DNA of 64,000 nt from an uncultured Planctomycetota bacterium (lineage in GTDB: Bacteria > Planctomycetota > Phycisphaerae > UBA1845 > UTPLA1). The position numbers and the translations under genes were made by a program. The stretch covers positions 1 through 64,000 of the forward strand of contig CAADGE010000017.1 in assembly GCA_900696465.1 (NCBI GenBank). The letters are read 5' to 3'. The notes beneath the pieces are model-generated. The model had not been told where the DNA came from. It searched no databases and saw only the letters and a program-made list of their open reading frames with translations. Shown here piece after piece: positions 60,701 to 64,000 of the stretch; the stretch's first letter is position 1, and every line of letters starts with the position of its first letter.

Positions 60701-62761
60701 ACCAAGATGGATCGCGTCGCCGGCATCCAGACCGGCGGCAGTGAACGCGCCTTCGACGTGTTCATGAAAGCCAACTACCTGGGCGAGCAGCACGCCGGCC
60801 ACGGCGTCACGTTCGCCACCGGCACGCCCGTGTCAAACACGATGGTCGAGATGTACACGATGCAGCGGTTCCTCGATCCGGCCGGACTCAGGAGCCGCGG
60901 CCTCGAACACTTCGACGCCTGGGCGGCTACATTCGGCGAGGTGATCGACACGATGGAGATTTCGCCCGACGGGGCATCGCTCCGCCCGCGCAGCCGCTTT
61001 GCGAAATTCACCAACCTCCCGGAACTGCAGCAGATGTTCCGGGCATTCTCCGACGTTCAGACGGCCGCAATGCTCAAACTGCCGACGCCGAGGCTGGAGA
61101 CGGGAAAGGCGATCATCGTCGCGTGTCCTATGTCCGCCGAGCAGCACGCGCTGCAGGACGAGCTGGTCAAACGCTACGAACGCCTGCGAAAGGAAAAGGT
61201 GGACCCGCGCGAGGACAACGCGCTCAACATCACAACCGACGGCCGCAAGCTCGCCACCGACGCACGATTGCTCACCGCTTCCGCGACCGATTACCCCGGC
61301 TCGAAGGTGAACCGCCTGGTCGAAAACGTCCATGCCATCTGGGAGCGAACCGCCGCGAAGCGCGGCACGCAGATGATCTTCTGCGACATGGGCGTGCATA
61401 AGACATCGTGGGGCTATTCCGCCTACGACGACGTGACAGAGAAGCTCGTCAAGGCCGGCATACCCCGTTCACAGATTGCCGCCATCGGCGAAGCCGATTC
61501 CGATGCCAAGAAACAGGCGCTCTTCGAGAAGGTCCGCAACGGTTCGGTGCGCGTGCTGATCGGCAGCACGCAAAAGATGGGCACCGGGACGAACGTGCAG
61601 CAGCGGTTGACTGCCCTGCACCATCTCGACGCCCCGTGGAAGCCGGCGGAAGTTGAACAGCGCGAAGGCCGCATCCTGCGGCAAGGGAACACCAACGAGG
61701 AAGTCGCGGTGTATCGATACGTCACCGAAGGATCGTTCGACGCCTACATGTGGCAGGCCCTTGAAACCAAGGCACGATTCATCGGCCAGGTCATAACCGG
61801 CGACAACGCCGCCCGCCGCGCCGAGGATGTCGGCGGACAGGAGCTGTCCTACGCCGAGGTCAAGGCCATCGCTTCCGGCAACCCGGCTGTGCTGACTCTC
61901 GCCGAGGCCGACGCAGAGTTGCAGCGGCTGGCGCTGCTCAAGAAAAACCACGTCGATGAGCAGTATGTCGCCCGCCGCAGCGTGAAGGACCTGCCCGAGA
62001 AGATCGACCGGCTCAAAGGGCGGTTGTCAAATCTCACGGCCGACCAATCGACAGTGACCGCGCACGCGCGCGACCCGGTCACGATCAGCACGCGAGAGTA
62101 CGCGAAGGACGAGGCCGTCGCTGCGCTGGGCGCGCAGCTGGACAAACTCCCGCGCGACGTGCGTGAAGCGCAGCAATTTCCGATCGGCACGTATCGCGGC
62201 CTGCGCTTCGGACTCGTGCTGCATCGGGACTTCCCGCCCGAAGCTTACATTGAGGGGGAGACAACGCGCTACGACCGTCTCCTCCGCGGCAATCACGGCC
62301 CGCGCGCAGTACTTAACTCGCTGGAGCGGCTGTGCAACGCATACGGCAGCGAGATTGTCGGTGTGAAGCTAGACCATTCAATCGCAGAGTCCCAGCTACG
62401 AGATTACCAGCACCGGATCGGAAAGCCGTTTGCCTACGAGAAATACCAGGCCGAACTGACCGCGCTCCGCGACCAACTCAAGGCCTCCCTCGCAGGGATC
62501 GCCGCGGAACCGGGGACCTCCGCGCCCCCGTCCGCCGCTGAGATTGCCGAGAGAATCCAGACGCTTACCGATTCGAACAACGTTGAAGCCGCGCCGGAGC
62601 GGACCGGCCTTCGCCGGTTCGACACCGAGGAACCTGTCACCACCCGCATCCGCCGCCGCCATGCAGCGGACGCGACCGCGATTGCGGATGAGAAATCGCG
62701 TAGCACGTTCCAGGGCAGAGTCCACACGCCGAAGGCGAATGCCCCGTCAATCGGGTTTTGA
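57773..62761 (+). CDS. N12-class DNA methylase fused to SNF2-type helicase (DarB-like)
   Basis: A giant mobile-element protein, about 1660 aa from the GTG at 57773. The N-terminal half is an N6-methylase: LILEPGCGIGNFMG (SAM motif I), VELDSISGRIARAL, and VVGNVPFAD in place of the usual NPPF catalytic motif. The C-terminal half is an SF2 helicase: RPHQTAAVWRGM, Walker A VGAGKTFTMA, VFIDEAHYFKN, FATGTPVSNTM, QMIFCDMG, and VLIGSTQKMGTGTNVQQ with AEVEQREGRILRQGN. The frame stays open upstream to 57260, but that would overlap the 95-aa gene and has no conserved content; frame 57656-57772 also reads plausibly (LFDLSP), so the 5' end is uncertain. Relatives such as phage P1 DarB protect incoming DNA against restriction; that role is inferred here. 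Confidence 0.88.
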   Translation: MQIASGEKEKARDLIAAIRTLQTVEREARPATPDEKNVMARFASFGPVALSIFPDPLKGRYKDAGWEKLGNELKSLLTPSEYDSAKRTTFNAFYTSPIVIGAIHDAITRLGAPQDGLILEPGCGIGNFMGQGSSRHRFIGVELDSISGRIARALHPDQDIRIESFRDTKLPDGIDAVVGNVPFADLRLDYQGQKLALHDYFLAKSVDALKPGGVMAMVTSHFTLDKQNAAVREYLSSKADFVGAIRLPSDAFKREGTAVVTDIIFLRKRAPGEPEHHADTDWLRVAPLAIEGVEVPVNRYFLNHAEMVLGRWSRKDTLYGGEGYSLQGDGDLSAKLKDAIGRLPEFSPAQSTKAAETDAPAFTPPPPEKHVGEGSFFVGKNQSIHQLISGKPVPVVYGGTALKADGTMTGRRMAGLIGLRDCARRVLQSQNEDWPSEHRDEARRDLNRVYDRFVRAYGPINKTSFSETRDGSVVRRRPNLVKFIEDPDAMLVMSLEDYDEVTEKAAKAAIMSRDVVGRTPPVTQVRSAEEGLLVALNQKGRVDLPVIAELYGKPEKQIIAELGDLIYRDPESKEWKTADDYLSGNVRARLARAEKAGPKYARNAEALRRVQPEDVLPGDIDANLGAPWIPASDVQRFAAELFQVPPEAVPVSHLEKDAVWSLDAGYAARQSVAATSDYGTARANGTTLLELALNMKSPVIYDVIDRGDKEERVVNQEETLAAKEKQKLIKERFRAWVFTDPERTERLVRIYNDTYNNLRPRVFDGSHLDFPGMNQTVKLRPHQTAAVWRGMSAGNTLLAHCVGAGKTFTMAATGMKMKQAGLIKKPMYVVPNHLLEQFAREFMQLYPNAKLLVAGKEDLSRDRRKLLTAKIASGHWDGILVTHSSFERIGMSRKYQEKFLTEQIAEYDDLLLEHAGAKGSNRNIIKQIEKQKAARAERLKNLLAEEKKDDGLVFDELGVDHVFIDEAHYFKNLETPTKMDRVAGIQTGGSERAFDVFMKANYLGEQHAGHGVTFATGTPVSNTMVEMYTMQRFLDPAGLRSRGLEHFDAWAATFGEVIDTMEISPDGASLRPRSRFAKFTNLPELQQMFRAFSDVQTAAMLKLPTPRLETGKAIIVACPMSAEQHALQDELVKRYERLRKEKVDPREDNALNITTDGRKLATDARLLTASATDYPGSKVNRLVENVHAIWERTAAKRGTQMIFCDMGVHKTSWGYSAYDDVTEKLVKAGIPRSQIAAIGEADSDAKKQALFEKVRNGSVRVLIGSTQKMGTGTNVQQRLTALHHLDAPWKPAEVEQREGRILRQGNTNEEVAVYRYVTEGSFDAYMWQALETKARFIGQVITGDNAARRAEDVGGQELSYAEVKAIASGNPAVLTLAEADAELQRLALLKKNHVDEQYVARRSVKDLPEKIDRLKGRLSNLTADQSTVTAHARDPVTISTREYAKDEAVAALGAQLDKLPRDVREAQQFPIGTYRGLRFGLVLHRDFPPEAYIEGETTRYDRLLRGNHGPRAVLNSLERLCNAYGSEIVGVKLDHSIAESQLRDYQHRIGKPFAYEKYQAELTALRDQLKASLAGIAAEPGTSAPPSAAEIAERIQTLTDSNNVEAAPERTGLRRFDTEEPVTTRIRRRHAADATAIADEKSRSTFQGRVHTPKANAPSIGF

Positions 62762-62810
62762 GGCCCCAGGGAAGCGTAAAACATCGATTGATGGGGAGAG
62801 GAACCCACCA

Positions 62811-62853
62811 AACCGTCTTCATTCGCAATAAGAAGCCCGTACAGGCGAGAAAG
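62811..62853 (+). repeat. 43-bp direct repeat, right copy
   Basis: The partner of 57050-57092, located 50 nt after the methylase-helicase stop, with four mismatches. It is the last recognisable mobile-element sequence before the host-like repeat protein gene and may mark a module boundary. The rest of 62762-62920 contains nothing else I can name. Confidence 0.7.
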
Positions 62854-62920
62854 CTCGGTTCAGCGTGCCAGGGGAGCATGAATCCACTTACGATGCCTTC
62901 CTGAGCCATCCTATTCGACA

Positions 62921-64000
62921 TCAGTGATTCAATAGCGCCTGCACGAAGCCCTCCGTGTCACCGACATCAATGATTCCGTTCGAAGAGAAGTCGGCGTGGT
63001 AAAGATCACCCGGCGTGCTTGAACCCGCGAACAGCGCCGCTGTGAAGGGCGAAATGTCAAGTCCATCGACTTCACCATCGCCATTCACGTCACCATCGGG
63101 CAGGTGAAACGGGTAGGTCCAGGTGTCGCTGGAATTCCCGCCAGTCCAACCGCCGAAGGCGATTGTATTCAGCCGAGTACTGTCGTAAGACATGACGTGC
63201 CCATTGCGCGCGCAAGGCGCTTCGCCGGACGAGACATTGGTCCAGATGATGCCGTCCCACTCCCACGTGTCGGACAGCAGACCGGAAGCTCCGACTCCCC
63301 CGTATATCCTTGTGCCTTCTCGAAAAGCGTCATAAACCATCGCTTGGCGAGAGCGAGCGGAGGGGCTAATCGCGGGGCCGCGCTGTATCCAATTGGTTCC
63401 GTCCCACTCCCAGGTATCGCCAAAGTATGTTGCAGCCTCGCCTCCAAACAGCACTGTGACGCCGCGACCACTATCGAAGGCAAGGCTGTGCCCTGATCTG
63501 GAAGGAGGCTTGTTCGCAGGGCTTCGTTGTGTCCACGTCGTGCCGTTCCATTCCCAGGTGTCGTCCAGTATTGGACTCCCATTACCGCCGCCGCCAAAAA
63601 GCACGGTAACGTTTCTTGCAGAATCGAATGCCATCGAGTGAAGCCATCGCGCGGACGGCTTCACCGCGGGATTTCGCAGCGTCCAATTTGTTCCGTTCCA
63701 CTCCCATGTTTCGTTGTTCCCGCCTCCAATTCCTCCTCCTCCGAAAAGCACAACGACACTCCGGGCGCTGTCAAAGGCCAGCGCTGACCATCGGCGAGCG
63801 GATGGACTCGCAGCGGGAGCGCGAAGAGTCCATATGCGCCCATCCCACTCCCATGTATCCGAGAATATGACACCGGTATTGATGTTGTAGCCACCAAAGA
63901 GCACACCGCGCCCGCGGGCGTCATCGTAGGCCATCGAGTGCTGCGACCGTGCCGGGGGTGCATCCGGCACTCTGAGCGCCCAATCGCTGCCGTTCCATTC
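62921..64000 (-). CDS. Secreted kelch-like repeat protein with dockerin-like C-terminus (5' end outside window)
   Basis: At least 359 codons are present and the frame runs off the window at 64000, so the start and any signal peptide are missing. It is built of tandem units of about 50 residues with the pattern DTWEWDGxxWT-R-PA-SPSAR-xHxMAYDxAR--VVLFGG, a kelch-type beta-propeller series (at least six units seen). The C-terminal 70 residues read DGDVNGDGEVDGLDISPFTAALF and DFSSNGIIDVGDTEGFVQALL, two Asp-rich calcium-binding-like loops, a dockerin type I-like tail common in planctomycete secreted proteins. An extracellular or cell-surface role is inferred. Confidence 0.85.
   Translation of the reverse strand, partial: EWNGSDWALRVPDAPPARSQHSMAYDDARGRGVLFGGYNINTGVIFSDTWEWDGRIWTLRAPAASPSARRWSALAFDSARSVVVLFGGGGIGGGNNETWEWNGTNWTLRNPAVKPSARWLHSMAFDSARNVTVLFGGGGNGSPILDDTWEWNGTTWTQRSPANKPPSRSGHSLAFDSGRGVTVLFGGEAATYFGDTWEWDGTNWIQRGPAISPSARSRQAMVYDAFREGTRIYGGVGASGLLSDTWEWDGIIWTNVSSGEAPCARNGHVMSYDSTRLNTIAFGGWTGGNSSDTWTYPFHLPDGDVNGDGEVDGLDISPFTAALFAGSSTPGDLYHADFSSNGIIDVGDTEGFVQALLNH

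Noticed and set aside
62762-62920. Right attachment site copied from the tRNA-Gly 3' end
   Set aside because: No stretch resembling TTCGAATCCCATCGCCCGC occurs here or elsewhere in 34.3-64.0 kb; the true right end may be outside the window.

Overview
The window is a high-GC bacterial chromosome segment, most likely from a Planctomycetota bacterium. The pointers are a DUF1580 protein, an ECF sigma factor followed by a YfbK-type von Willebrand protein with an anti-sigma-like N-terminus, an EF-G whose P-loop reads AHIDSGKT as in the mitochondrial EF-G1-like branch, and an extracellular repeat protein ending in a dockerin-like tail. The phylum call is an inference from gene content.

1-21.6 kb is core chromosome: YfbK-type VWA protein and its sigma factor, RarA, a polytopic membrane protein, a cobalamin-type radical SAM enzyme, enolase with a small coiled-coil membrane protein behind it, an ABC-F ATPase, a DUF418 membrane protein, a BtpA-family protein, a secreted nuclease-fold protein, EF-G behind a recognisable promoter, a Clp N-domain-only protein and PEP carboxylase.

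21.6-34.2 kb is a defence island entered through an IS3-family relic. One minus-strand operon reads hsdM, hsdS, a HipA-like kinase, a HIRAN protein, hsdR: a type I restriction system with a kinase/HIRAN pair embedded in it. hsdS carries a 489-bp in-frame insertion with inverted-repeat ends that encodes a DUF559 nuclease-like domain, and hsdM carries two related in-frame palindromes. Next come a tyrosine recombinase frameshifted just before its catalytic tyrosine, a VapBC-like toxin-antitoxin pair and an intact integrase that faces away from a tRNA-Gly.

34.2-62.8 kb, directly behind tRNA-Gly(CCC), reads as an integrated mobilizable plasmid or ICE. It has an integrase, then a candidate RiPP cargo (a 71-aa precursor-like peptide and a radical SAM/SPASM maturase), DUF1580 and DnaJ/TerB-like genes, a coupling ATPase, ParB, a SprT-like peptidase, a second integrase, two pseudopilins, a MobF relaxase, a DNA methyltransferase, a ParA/small DNA-binding-protein partition cassette behind a striking 248-bp phased tetranucleotide array, a RepL-like initiator with a DnaA box beside it, and a giant N12-class methylase-helicase. 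No VirB4-type transfer ATPase is visible, so the element looks mobilizable rather than self-transmissible.

62.9-64.0 kb holds the 3' part of a secreted repeat protein that runs off the window. The two strongest leads are the RiPP pair at 35.7-37.5 kb and the tetranucleotide array at 54.77-55.01 kb.
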